From: Bacteroidota bacterium | Lineage (GTDB): Bacteria; Bacteroidota; Ignavibacteria; SZUA-365 | NCBI GenBank assembly: GCA_018224345.1 | Contig: JAGTUW010000059.1 | Span: 1-53,849, forward strand | Length of the DNA stretch: 53,849 nt | Reading direction: 5' to 3' | In this document: one piece after another, positions 17,896 through 26,270 of the stretch | How the letters are laid out: each line of letters opens with the position of its first letter | How positions within the stretch are numbered: the stretch's first letter is position 1 | The notes under the pieces: model-generated | The model's database searches: none | The model's input: only the letters and a program-made list of their open reading frames with translations | Told to the model about the DNA's origin: nothing | Program-made: the position numbers and the translations under genes

Positions 17896-18768
17896 ATGAC
17901 ATGTACGATTCACTTTACGAAGGCCGAGGGAGCGCAAAACGATTTCGTCATCGTCGATGACCGCAGTGCCACACTGGATGATGACACCCGTCGCCGCTTC
18001 ACACGACGGATCTCCCACCGGCGGCGCGGTGCGGGTGCAGACGGCGCCATCTTTATCGATGAAGCCGTGACGCATGACTTCTCGATGGCGTTCTACAATC
18101 CCGACGGGTCCGTCGGGAGTATGTGCGGAAACGGAGGACGCTGCGCCGCACTCTACGCATTGGTCAACGGCATCGCCACGAGCCCGATGCGCTTTACAGT
18201 CCTGGGGGTACCCTATGCCGCAGAGGTGGACGGAACACAGGTCCGTCTTTCCTTCCCGCCGCCATTGCAGATCGAACGGGACATCGTGCTTGAGAATTCT
18301 CTCGGTACAATGAGGGCGGACTACATCGACAACGGGGCTCCCCATCTTCTGCTCTTCACCGATGATCTTCCCGCGGAGTTGCAGACGACGCTGGCAGGCA
18401 TTGACCTCACCCGGATTGCCGCAGAACTCCGCCACCACGAACGTTTCGCACCCCGGGGGTGCAATATCAACATCGTGGAATTGGATGCCGGGGGAGTGCT
18501 GAGCATTCGTACATTCGAAAAAGGCGTCGAGGCCGAAACCGAAGCCTGCGGAACCGGCACACTTGCAGCGGGAATGATGGCGCATCTCCGCTTCGGCCTT
18601 TCTCCTCCGCTGAATATTCGTACGCATGGAGGAGATATTCTGCGTATCCATTTTACCCCGACCTCTCCCACCCCGCACGATGCACCCGCATATTTTTCAC
18701 GTGATCTGCTGCTCGAAGGACCGGCGGTACTCGTCTTTGACGGATGTTACAGTATGAATGTCGATTGA
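17896..18768 (+). CDS. dapF: Diaminopimelate epimerase
   Basis: Converts LL- to meso-diaminopimelate for lysine and peptidoglycan synthesis. The 290-residue protein carries the two catalytic cysteines of the PLP-independent epimerase: Cys77 in GSMCGNGGRC and Cys218 in EACGTGT. The N-terminus TKAEGAQNDF corresponds to the usual substrate-binding GxxNDF. The gene lies 135 bases after otsA and is convergent with the glycosidase gene; no convincing promoter or terminator is visible in the flanks. Confidence 0.94.
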   Translation: MTCTIHFTKAEGAQNDFVIVDDRSATLDDDTRRRFTRRISHRRRGAGADGAIFIDEAVTHDFSMAFYNPDGSVGSMCGNGGRCAALYALVNGIATSPMRFTVLGVPYAAEVDGTQVRLSFPPPLQIERDIVLENSLGTMRADYIDNGAPHLLLFTDDLPAELQTTLAGIDLTRIAAELRHHERFAPRGCNINIVELDAGGVLSIRTFEKGVEAETEACGTGTLAAGMMAHLRFGLSPPLNIRTHGGDILRIHFTPTSPTPHDAPAYFSRDLLLEGPAVLVFDGCYSMNVD

Positions 18769-18792
18769 TGGTGAGGCGATAGGTCGGGCGGT

Positions 18793-20628
18793 TTATTTGA
18801 CGATGACGTATCCCCAGGGTTCGAGGGCAATGCGTCCCGCACCGACATCAATCACGGCGGACGGTGACGAGAAGAGTGTTTCCCCTTCCAGGATGGCTGG
18901 CAGGTCAGCAGTGACCATCACCATCTCGTCGCTGAAATTCACTGCGGTGCATACGAGCCGGGTTTCATCGATACCACGCGTAAAGACGACGACCCTGTCG
19001 CTGCCCTGCACGTCGATGACGCGCAACCTGCCACGACGCAATGACTTCTCTGCTGCCCGCAGCTCGTTGAGCGCTGTATAGAGGGCACGCTCATCAAGAG
19101 TGTCGCTTTCCCAGTCGATGCCGTCCTTTTCGAACAGACTCAGCGCGTTGATGTTGCCCACTTCCTGCCCGTTGTAAATCATGGGGACACCGGGGAGCAT
19201 ATGCAGAAACACGGCAGCGGCACGTGCCGGCTCGATCCCAAGCAGCAGCGGCGGTGGTGCTTCGTAAAAGTGCTTATCGTGATTTGTCAGAAAGCGCAGC
19301 CGCAATGCGTTACGGGGATAGTTAAAGCGTTCCCGGAGCAACAATTGCCCGAGTGTCGCTGCGGGAAGTTTGCCCTGTATCACCGGTAACAACGCATCAT
19401 AGGTGTTCCAGGCATAGGTAAGATCGAAGGCCTCGATATGAAGCTTCGGATCATCACCTTCCGCAAGCATGAGCACGGGCTTGACCTTTCGCAACCCTGC
19501 AATGGCGTCGACCCAGAAATCGTACGGTACCATTTCAGCAACATCACAGCGGAAGCCGTCAATTCCAATGTCACGCACCCAGAACAGCATCATTTCCTTC
19601 ATCCAGCTTCGCAGTCCAGGCTCCGCATAGTTCAGATCCGCTCCATCGGTCCAATCCGGATTCGGTGCGAGGATACGCCCTTCCTCATCACGCATGTACC
19701 ACTCAGGATGTTCGTCGACAAGCGGGTTGTCCCGCGCCGTATGATGAGCGACGAGGTCGATAATCAAATGCATCCCATGTACATGTGCCTCGGCGACAAG
19801 CGATTTGAAATCGTCGAGTGTCCCGTATTCCGGGTTGACGGCATAGTAATCACGGACGGCGTAGGGACTTCCGCCGCCGCCCTTTCTACCGATTTCCCCT
19901 ATCGGATGAATCGGCATCAGCCAAAGCACCGTCACGCCCATCTCACGGAGTTCCGGCAGACGCTGCTGCACCGCCTCGAACGTCCCTTCCCCGGAGAAGG
20001 CGCGTGGATACACCTGATAGATCACGGCATCACGGACCCAGGCCGCGCTTTCCACCGGTGCCATCGTATAATATTCGCTACGCCACAACTCTTCGTCGTC
20101 GATAAAGGCTCGCAATTCCACCGCCCCGATCAATCCTTCCGGTCCCCATCGATTCCTGATGCGCAGGGCGAGGACATTTCCGCGTTCACGCAGAATATCT
20201 GTAATATCAAAATACAGGCGCCGTCCATAGTTGCGCTCTTCTCCGATCCTTTCACCGTTGAGCCAGATCATCGCATCGTCACTGATAGTCTCGAACAGAA
20301 GTGCGAAGGAGTGGGTGGTATCGATTTCCGCATCGAAATGTCTCAGATACCAGGTAAAACCGTCGGCATGCAGATAATCCCGCTGCATATCCCAGTTCCC
20401 GGGTGCGGCGATGGAGTCCCAGCGGGCGGTGTGTTCGCCGAGATACCACTTGTTCTTCACACCGCGATTCTCTGCATCGACGCGAAAGCGCCATGTGCCG
20501 TCCAGAAGAAGTCTGTACCTGTTGACAGTCATCTCATTGCCGTCCTTGATTCTGCAGGAGACACCCACGAGCAACACGCAGAGCAGCAGTATGAACGTGC
20601 GGATCGAAATCCATGATGTGCGCTTCAT
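18793..20628 (-). CDS. GH13 alpha-amylase-family lipoprotein with GH2-like N-terminal domain
   Basis: A 611-residue secreted lipoprotein: signal sequence with lipobox LLVGVSC, lipidated Cys25. Residues about 36-175 look like a GH2-type sugar-binding jelly roll (LLDGTWRFRVD, WYLRHFDA, MIWLNGERIGE, FDITDIL). The GH13 (beta/alpha)8 barrel starts near 200 (AVIYQVYPRAF). Its conserved regions are DLVAHH (291-296), GFRCDVAEMVP with nucleophile Asp362, LAEGDDP with acid/base Glu390, and FLTNHD with Asp451. The aspartate-free VAHH replaces the more common VxNH in region I. The substrate is probably an alpha-glucan or alpha-glucoside. ATG at 20628 has an excellent AAGGAGAAG ribosome site, so nine upstream codons were dropped. 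It follows pfkA by 23 bases. Confidence 0.9.
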   Translation of the reverse strand: MKRTSWISIRTFILLLCVLLVGVSCRIKDGNEMTVNRYRLLLDGTWRFRVDAENRGVKNKWYLGEHTARWDSIAAPGNWDMQRDYLHADGFTWYLRHFDAEIDTTHSFALLFETISDDAMIWLNGERIGEERNYGRRLYFDITDILRERGNVLALRIRNRWGPEGLIGAVELRAFIDDEELWRSEYYTMAPVESAAWVRDAVIYQVYPRAFSGEGTFEAVQQRLPELREMGVTVLWLMPIHPIGEIGRKGGGGSPYAVRDYYAVNPEYGTLDDFKSLVAEAHVHGMHLIIDLVAHHTARDNPLVDEHPEWYMRDEEGRILAPNPDWTDGADLNYAEPGLRSWMKEMMLFWVRDIGIDGFRCDVAEMVPYDFWVDAIAGLRKVKPVLMLAEGDDPKLHIEAFDLTYAWNTYDALLPVIQGKLPAATLGQLLLRERFNYPRNALRLRFLTNHDKHFYEAPPPLLLGIEPARAAAVFLHMLPGVPMIYNGQEVGNINALSLFEKDGIDWESDTLDERALYTALNELRAAEKSLRRGRLRVIDVQGSDRVVVFTRGIDETRLVCTAVNFSDEMVMVTADLPAILEGETLFSSPSAVIDVGAGRIALEPWGYVIVK

Positions 20629-20651
20629 GATCTTCTCCTTGGCTACAATGC

Positions 20652-21794
20652 TCAATCGCCGAATGAAATGCCGAGGTCGCGGGCGGTCAACATCGTATCA
20701 CTGTCAAGCGACACGACTTTCATTCGGCTCGTGGCCTTTTTCAGCGGGACATAACGTACCGTCGGCGGATCGAGTGCAACCATGATACCACTCTCCCCCT
20801 CTGCGAGAGCGCGGATCGCTGCGGCACCGAAACGCAGTGAGAGCAGGCGATCGAATGTGGTCGGAGTCCCGCCCCGTTGCAGATGACCGAGGACGACATA
20901 GCGCGACTCCTGGCCGGTGATTTTCTGCAGTTGCTTTGCAATCGTTTCACCTACTCCTCCGAGGCGCTCGGATCGACCGATCTCTTTTTCAACCACACTG
21001 CGTGTCCCGCCCTTCGGCTTCGCCCCCTCCGCCACGGCGATAATGGAAAACCGTTTCCCCTGTTCTACGCGCTCGATGGTTTTGCGGGCAATGATATCGA
21101 TGTCATAGGGAATTTCGGGGATCAATATCGCATCGGCCGTGCCGGCAATACCCGCATGCAGTGCGATCCAGCCTGCATAGCGCCCCATCATCTCGACGAC
21201 CATGATACGCCGATGCGCTTCGGCCGTTGAGTGCAATCGGTCAAGACATTCCGTTGCAAATGAAACGGCAGTATCAAAACCGAAGGTGGCGACTGTCTCG
21301 CTCAAATCATTGTCAATGGTTTTCGGTACACCGATGATGCGCAGCCCTTTCTCATAGAGCGCATTGGCGATCATAAGAGACCCATCTCCGCCGATAGCGA
21401 TCACTGCGTCGATTTTCTGCTTTTTGCAGCCACGGACAATTTCCATACTGCGATCAACGAATTTGTAACTCCCGTCCTTCTGCCGGACCGGAAACTCCAG
21501 AGGATCGCCCTTGTTCGTGGTTCCGAGTATGGTGCCGCCAAGATGCGTAATTCCACGAACCGACTCGAGCGAGAGAGGGATCAGTCCACCATCCGGGTAA
21601 TCTTCGGGCATGAGTATTCCGTTGTAACCTTCCCGGATGCCGACCACTTCCCAGCCGCGTCGGAGCGCACCGATAGTCACCGCGCGGATGACAGCGTTGA
21701 GTCCGGGAGCGTCACCACCCCCGGTACTGATGGCAATACGGCGGATACGTGGATTACGGGCGTTTCTGCGTTTTCTTGTGGAATCGGAAGACAT
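20652..21794 (-). CDS. pfkA: 6-phosphofructokinase
   Basis: Phosphorylates fructose-6-phosphate in glycolysis. The 380-residue protein has the N-terminal TGGGDAPGLNAVIR (24-37), IAIGGDGSL (133-140) and PKTIDND (157-163). In this family Gly after GGD favours ATP over pyrophosphate, whereas Lys in PKTIDND is common in the PPi-using and actinobacterial-type enzymes. The combination seen here matches ATP-dependent group III enzymes; phosphoryl donor assignment is inference. The GH13 lipoprotein gene follows in the same operon, coupling glucan breakdown to glycolysis. Confidence 0.93.
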   Translation of the reverse strand: MSSDSTRKRRNARNPRIRRIAISTGGGDAPGLNAVIRAVTIGALRRGWEVVGIREGYNGILMPEDYPDGGLIPLSLESVRGITHLGGTILGTTNKGDPLEFPVRQKDGSYKFVDRSMEIVRGCKKQKIDAVIAIGGDGSLMIANALYEKGLRIIGVPKTIDNDLSETVATFGFDTAVSFATECLDRLHSTAEAHRRIMVVEMMGRYAGWIALHAGIAGTADAILIPEIPYDIDIIARKTIERVEQGKRFSIIAVAEGAKPKGGTRSVVEKEIGRSERLGGVGETIAKQLQKITGQESRYVVLGHLQRGGTPTTFDRLLSLRFGAAAIRALAEGESGIMVALDPPTVRYVPLKKATSRMKVVSLDSDTMLTARDLGISFGD

Positions 21795-21835
21795 ACGAAT
21801 TACCGAATTCTTGTTCTGGGATACTTCACGAAAGA

Positions 21836-21864
21836 AATCTACAATGTTCCGGGCCCTTCAGCAA
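21836..21864 (-). promoter_or_regulatory. Putative promoter of pfkA operon
   Basis: On the minus strand: TTGCTG (21864-21859), a 17-base spacer and TAGATT (21841-21836), about 41 bases before the ATG. Confidence 0.5.
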
Positions 21865-21873
21865 ACGTGCATC

Positions 21874-22255
21874 ATTCGGTCGTCCCGGCAGTACGATGCT
21901 CTTCCTCTTCAAACAAGGATTTTTCCGTGCTGTTGAGTACCGCCAGAAAGTCCACAAAGATCTTCGTACGGAGTATCGTATCGACCGCGCGCGTTCATAC
22001 CGAAGCCGATCGCCAGTGATTCCCGCTTTTTAAAACCCATCATTCTGCTCGCGACAATACTGCCGGGTATTTTTCCAATACTGGCGATGAGCAGCACAAT
22101 CAGGACGAGTACGATATCGAAATGCGCAATGACATCGACCTGCAATCCGATGGATGCGAAAAACATAGTCCAGGATCTTTTTCGTTCGCTCCCGCCGGAT
22201 GCGTGATAAAGCGGTCACGCAGCGTCAACATGCTTGCTGCGGAAACACTATGCAA
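21874..22255 (-). pseudogene. Remnant of a CPA2-type cation/proton antiporter
   Basis: On the minus strand a short open stretch (22166-21909) encodes FFASIGLQVDV, then VLLIASIGKIPGSIVASRMM and ESLAIGFGMNARG. These are hallmark segments of CPA2/KefB-like Na+/H+ or K+/H+ antiporters. The conserved coding breaks on both sides. Upstream, LRDRFITHPAGANEKD lies in another frame. Downstream, after NARG, the best continuation (ILRTKIFVDFLAVLN) also needs a frame change and then stops. No full-length membrane domain can be assembled in 380 bases, so this is a deleted and frameshifted relic. The boundaries are approximate. Confidence 0.75.
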
Positions 22256-22389
22256 GGCAGTGCGGTCATCCATTCCGCATCCGCTGCGCTTCCCACTGCT
22301 GTCCTCGGGCTTCGCTGATTACCGAGGCCATCGGCTTTCGTGCGGGATTGGTTATTTTAGGGTGAGGCCATACAGCCATACAGGGAAAC

Positions 22390-22418
22390 TTGCTCGGACC
22401 CGGACGTTTCAGTACATT
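22390..22418 (+). promoter_or_regulatory. Putative promoter of the duplicated unknown gene
   Basis: TTGCTC at 22390-22395, a 17-base spacer and TACATT at 22413-22418, about 40 bases before the ATG at 22459. Confidence 0.5.
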
Positions 22419-22458
22419 GCCGTGTTCACCGAAAACCTCATCTCAGCAGTGTACACCC

Positions 22459-23250
22459 ATGGCAGAATACCAGAAACACCTTTACATGATCATTTTCCCG
22501 ATCAACGCATTGGTCGCCTCGCAACTTGATCCCAAAGCCTTCGCGCAGCATTACACGATAGGGAGCGCCCGTCATTTTCAGGGAAAAGTGATTTTTGCCG
22601 AACTGGATCTCTCGTTTCGTGATCCATACTTCAGGATTGACGAGTATCTTGAGAAAACCGTTCCTCATGAAGACGGCTCACCAAAGCGCACGAAGTTTAT
22701 CGCTTCCTATCGCGTTCTGGAGCATGTCCCCTTCGAGTTCATTCAGAAACTCTACCTCGTGACAGTCAGCGGCAAGGCCCTCGAATTGACCCCTGGCCCG
22801 TACGAAGCGAAGAATGTCCCTGGTCTGATACGGATTTTCCAGGAAATCGCTCCCGTGCGCAATCTCATCGCTTCACGGCTCGATCAGCGCTCGTTCGGAA
22901 AATACATCACAGAGGATGTCGCCAAGGGTGCCGAGCGCTTCTGTTTTACACAGATCGATCTGAACATCGAGGAGTTCCTCGCGGAAAGTCGCCACCGCGA
23001 GATCATCGTTTCCCCAATTCCTGAAAGCAATCCATACCGCCTGCTTGACTGTCTGACCGAACTCGAGCAATATCCCGAGAAATTTGTAAAGACGATCAGT
23101 CTGTCTTCGGTTCTGCACAGCATCTCCTATCGTGTCCTGCGTCATGGATTCTGGTTCTACGACAGTGAGGGAAATTCCCTGTTCTTTCCCATTCCTGGCA
23201 GACACGAAATGGAAACTACGCATTACGAATGGTGGAAGAACGCACGATAA
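22459..23250 (+). CDS. Unknown protein with internal duplication
   Basis: A 263-residue, apparently cytoplasmic protein with no signal peptide or membrane helix. It shows two related halves: ALVASQLDPKAFAQHY ... HFQGKVIFAELDL ... YRVLEHVP, and NLIASRLDQRSFGKYI ... ERFCFTQIDL ... YRLLDCLT. Each half mixes an AS-x-LD-x-x-x-F helix with a beta strand ending in DL. The C-terminal part is rich in aromatics (FWFYD, YEWW). ATG at 22459 is preferred over upstream in-frame codons because it fits the promoter and removes a low-complexity leader. A terminator follows at 23311, separating it from aconitase. I do not recognise the family. Confidence 0.8.
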   Translation: MAEYQKHLYMIIFPINALVASQLDPKAFAQHYTIGSARHFQGKVIFAELDLSFRDPYFRIDEYLEKTVPHEDGSPKRTKFIASYRVLEHVPFEFIQKLYLVTVSGKALELTPGPYEAKNVPGLIRIFQEIAPVRNLIASRLDQRSFGKYITEDVAKGAERFCFTQIDLNIEEFLAESRHREIIVSPIPESNPYRLLDCLTELEQYPEKFVKTISLSSVLHSISYRVLRHGFWFYDSEGNSLFFPIPGRHEMETTHYEWWKNAR

Positions 23251-23310
23251 CGCTTCCCGATAGATCGTCAGCACCTCCATCAGATCGCAATCGCCCCCGT
23301 GCGATCTCTC

Positions 23311-23346
23311 AAAGACGGGCCTCCTCACGGCCCGTCTTTCTTTTTC
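23311..23346 (+). terminator. Rho-independent terminator
   Basis: A perfect 10-bp stem AAAGACGGGC (23311-23320) / GCCCGTCTTT (23330-23339) with a 9-base loop, followed by CTTTTTCC. It ends the unknown gene 60 bases downstream of its stop. Confidence 0.88.
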
Positions 23347-23396
23347 CTTTCATTTTGTATATTGAACTACTTGCAATATTTATCCGGAGATATGAA

Positions 23397-25664
23397 ATGA
23401 CAGCGAACCTTGACATGATTCAGCGTGTATATTCCACCCTTCCTGACAGCATCGCTTCCGCGAGAACCCTGCTGGGCAGGTCTCTGACATATACCGAAAA
23501 AATTCTCTATGCGCATCTCCGGGAGGAACCTGCCGTCCCGTTACAGCGGGGTGCTGACTACGCAGATTTCGGACCCGATCGCGTGGCCATGCAGGACGCC
23601 ACAGCACAGATGGCGTTATTGCAGTTCATGAGTGCAGGCATCCCAACCGTCGCCGTACCCAGCACCGTACACTGCGATCATCTCATTCTCGCCGAACACG
23701 GCGCTGTGAAGGACCTGGCCTCCTCGATCGAAACAAATCGCGAAGTCTTTGACTTTCTCGCTTCCGTGTCACGAAAATTCGGCATCGGCTTCTGGAAGCC
23801 CGGTGCCGGCATTATCCACCAGGTGGTGCTGGAAAACTATGCCTTTCCCGGTGGCTTGATGATAGGAACAGATTCACACACACCCAATGCCGGCGGACTT
23901 GGTATGATCGCCGTGGGCGTCGGTGGTGCTGACGCTGTCGATGTCATGGCGGGTATGCCGTGGGAAGTGAAATTTCCCAAACTCATCGGTGTACGCCTGA
24001 CAGGAAGAATGAGCGGGTGGACATCGCCGAAGGATGTCATTCTCAAACTCGCCGGCATGCTCACTGTCAAAGGCGGTACCGGCGCCATCGTCGAATATTT
24101 CGGTGAAGGCTGCGCATCAATCTCAGCTACGGGCAAGGGCACGATATGCAACATGGGAGCCGAAATCGGCGCGACAACTTCAGTCTTTCCCTATGATGCA
24201 AAAATGAGTGCCTATCTGCGCAGCACCGACCGCGCGGATCTCGCCGATCTTGCCGACGCACTGTCCGGCCACCTGAAATGCGACGATGAGGTGGCGTCCG
24301 ATCCTGAGACATATTACGATCAGGTCGTCCACATTGATTTAAACACACTTGAGCCCCATATCAACGGCCCCTTTACTCCGGACCGTGCGCACACGATTTC
24401 GGAATTCGCCGCTGCGGTACGTGAGAACAGCTGGCCGGAGGAATTGCGCGTGGCGTTGATCGGATCGTGTACGAATTCGAGTTATGAAGACATTGACCGG
24501 GTAGCTGCGATTGCGCGTCAGGCAAGGGAGAAAGGGTTACGGGCAAAATCGGAATTCACCATCACACCCGGATCGGAACAGGTACGCGCCACTATTGAGC
24601 GCGATGGACAGCTGGAATTGCTTGAAAGTATCGGTGGTCAGGTGCTGGCCAACGCCTGCGGTCCCTGCATCGGACAGTGGAAACGGCATGATGTGCAGAA
24701 GGGAGACCGCAATTCCATCATCACTTCGTTCAACCGGAATTTTACCGGAAGAAATGACGGGAATCCGGACACCCATGCCTTTGTCGCCGGTCCGGAAACT
24801 GTCGCCGCATTCGCACTGGCAGGGTCTCTCACCTTTGATTTCACAAAGGATACGCTGGTCAACGACAAAGGCGAGGAAGTACGACTCGATCCGCCGACAG
24901 GCGAGGAGCTTCCGGGCAACGGCTTTATCACTGAGTCGGCAGGGTTCATTCCCCCCGCCAGGGATGGAAGTTCAGTCGATGTCATCGTCGATCCCGAAAG
25001 CAACCGGCTTCAGATACTGACGCCCTTTTCTCCCCCCGAAGCGGAGGAGTACGATAACCTGCATCTTCTGTTGAAGGTGCGCGGGAAATGTACTACCGAC
25101 CATATTTCGATGGCAGGGCCATGGTTGCGCTTCCGCGGACATCTTGACAACATATCCAATAACATGTTCATCGGTGCCATCAATGAATTCAACGGTGTCG
25201 CCAACAAAGCCAAAAATCAGATCACCGGAGACTATGACGAAGTACCCGAGGTGGCACGTGCTTACAAGGCGGCAGGAAGAGGCTGGGTCGTTGTCGGTGA
25301 CGAAAATTACGGGGAGGGGTCGAGTCGTGAACACGCGGCGATGGAACCGCGGCATCTCGGTGGCAAGGCGATTATCGTCAAGTCCTTCGCCCGTATCCAT
25401 GAAACAAATCTCAAGAAACAGGGCATGCTACCCTTGACGTTTCATAATCCGGCGGACTATGCGAAGATCCAGGAGGACGATCGTATTTCATTGAATGTCA
25501 GCGAATTGGCCCCCGGGGCCCCTCTGACCATGACTGTACAGCATGCAGACGGGAGCAGTGATCAGGTCATCGTGCAACATACGATGAACGCACAACAGAT
25601 CGAATGGTGGAAAGCGGGTTCCGCACTGAATCTCATCGCAGCCCGGCAGAAGGAAAAACAGTAA
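23397..25664 (+). CDS. acnA: Aconitate hydratase
   Basis: Interconverts citrate and isocitrate in the TCA cycle through a [4Fe-4S] cluster. At 755 residues it is the size of the mitochondrial-type enzyme. Recognisable blocks are the N-terminal RVAMQDATAQMALLQF, GIIHQVVLENYAFPG, GTDSHTPNAGGLGM, the cluster cysteine in GSCTNSSYED, the pair in ANACGPCIGQW, and the C-terminal swivelling domain with GDENYGEGSSREHAAMEPR. ATG at 23397 is preceded by CCGGAG; the open frame continues 56 codons further upstream through the terminator of the preceding gene and was rejected. A TATATTGA element at 23358 could be its -7 box, but a matching TTG is missing. Confidence 0.96.
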   Translation: MTANLDMIQRVYSTLPDSIASARTLLGRSLTYTEKILYAHLREEPAVPLQRGADYADFGPDRVAMQDATAQMALLQFMSAGIPTVAVPSTVHCDHLILAEHGAVKDLASSIETNREVFDFLASVSRKFGIGFWKPGAGIIHQVVLENYAFPGGLMIGTDSHTPNAGGLGMIAVGVGGADAVDVMAGMPWEVKFPKLIGVRLTGRMSGWTSPKDVILKLAGMLTVKGGTGAIVEYFGEGCASISATGKGTICNMGAEIGATTSVFPYDAKMSAYLRSTDRADLADLADALSGHLKCDDEVASDPETYYDQVVHIDLNTLEPHINGPFTPDRAHTISEFAAAVRENSWPEELRVALIGSCTNSSYEDIDRVAAIARQAREKGLRAKSEFTITPGSEQVRATIERDGQLELLESIGGQVLANACGPCIGQWKRHDVQKGDRNSIITSFNRNFTGRNDGNPDTHAFVAGPETVAAFALAGSLTFDFTKDTLVNDKGEEVRLDPPTGEELPGNGFITESAGFIPPARDGSSVDVIVDPESNRLQILTPFSPPEAEEYDNLHLLLKVRGKCTTDHISMAGPWLRFRGHLDNISNNMFIGAINEFNGVANKAKNQITGDYDEVPEVARAYKAAGRGWVVVGDENYGEGSSREHAAMEPRHLGGKAIIVKSFARIHETNLKKQGMLPLTFHNPADYAKIQEDDRISLNVSELAPGAPLTMTVQHADGSSDQVIVQHTMNAQQIEWWKAGSALNLIAARQKEKQ

Positions 25665-25675
25665 ACGCAGGAAGA

Positions 25676-25716
25676 ATCCGGCCGTCAGAAGCGATACCGC
25701 ATCGCGGGCCGGTTTC
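25676..25716 (+). terminator. Probable terminator after aconitase
   Basis: CCGGCC at 25678-25683 pairs with GGCCGG at 25707-25712; an inner stem CGAT/ATCG lies in the loop, and TTTCTTTC follows. It sits between the convergent aconitase and hydrolase genes. Confidence 0.6.
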
Positions 25717-25721
25717 TTTCT

Positions 25722-26261
25722 CTACTTGACAAGTGCTGAGATGGCCTTGAATTCCCCGGTGCCGGATTCGCGAAGTAATTCAAACAACACCATTTCCGTG
25801 CCTGTTTTTCTGGCTCCCAGAGAAGTGCATACATCAACGCCGAGTTTCCAATTCTCCTCGTTGCGGCTGGAGACGGCATCCGCTACCAGATGAACATTGT
25901 ACCCGAGTGCGAGCAGGTCGCGGGCCGTCTGGTAGACGCATACATGCGATTCGATGCCGCAGATGATAATATCGGTCTTGTGCAACTCCGTCAATTTGCT
26001 TTCGAACGCGAACGCTCCGCAACAACTGAAAGTGTCCTTTTCAATCACTGCCTTCGAGTCAAGCAACGCTGCGACAGGAGCCACAGTATGTCCGAGACCT
26101 TGCGGATACTGTTCGGTCGCCACGATCGGGATGCCCAATATTGTCATACCTTCAATGAGAATCCGGATATTCTTTTGCATCACTTCGGAACGCCAGGCCT
26201 TCTCGGCCAGCTTTCCCTGCACGTCGATGACGAGCAGCATGGAATGTGCGGGTGTCAACAT
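25722..26261 (-). CDS. Isochorismatase-fold cysteine hydrolase
   Basis: A 179-residue soluble hydrolase of the isochorismatase/nicotinamidase superfamily. The catalytic triad is visible as Asp13 (LLVIDVQG), Lys75 (IEKDTFSC) and Cys108 (GIESHVCVYQT). The segment VATEQYPQGLG matches the YcaC-like subgroup, members of which lack a firmly known substrate, so no specific amidase activity is claimed. It lies nine bases after the TPR gene and is probably its operon partner. Confidence 0.88.
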   Translation of the reverse strand: MLTPAHSMLLVIDVQGKLAEKAWRSEVMQKNIRILIEGMTILGIPIVATEQYPQGLGHTVAPVAALLDSKAVIEKDTFSCCGAFAFESKLTELHKTDIIICGIESHVCVYQTARDLLALGYNVHLVADAVSSRNEENWKLGVDVCTSLGARKTGTEMVLFELLRESGTGEFKAISALVK

Positions 26262-26270
26262 GATAGCTCC

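Noticed and set aside
19438..20616. A 392-codon plus-strand open frame opposite the GH13 gene
   Set aside because: All GH13 catalytic regions are on the minus strand; the plus frame has no motif.
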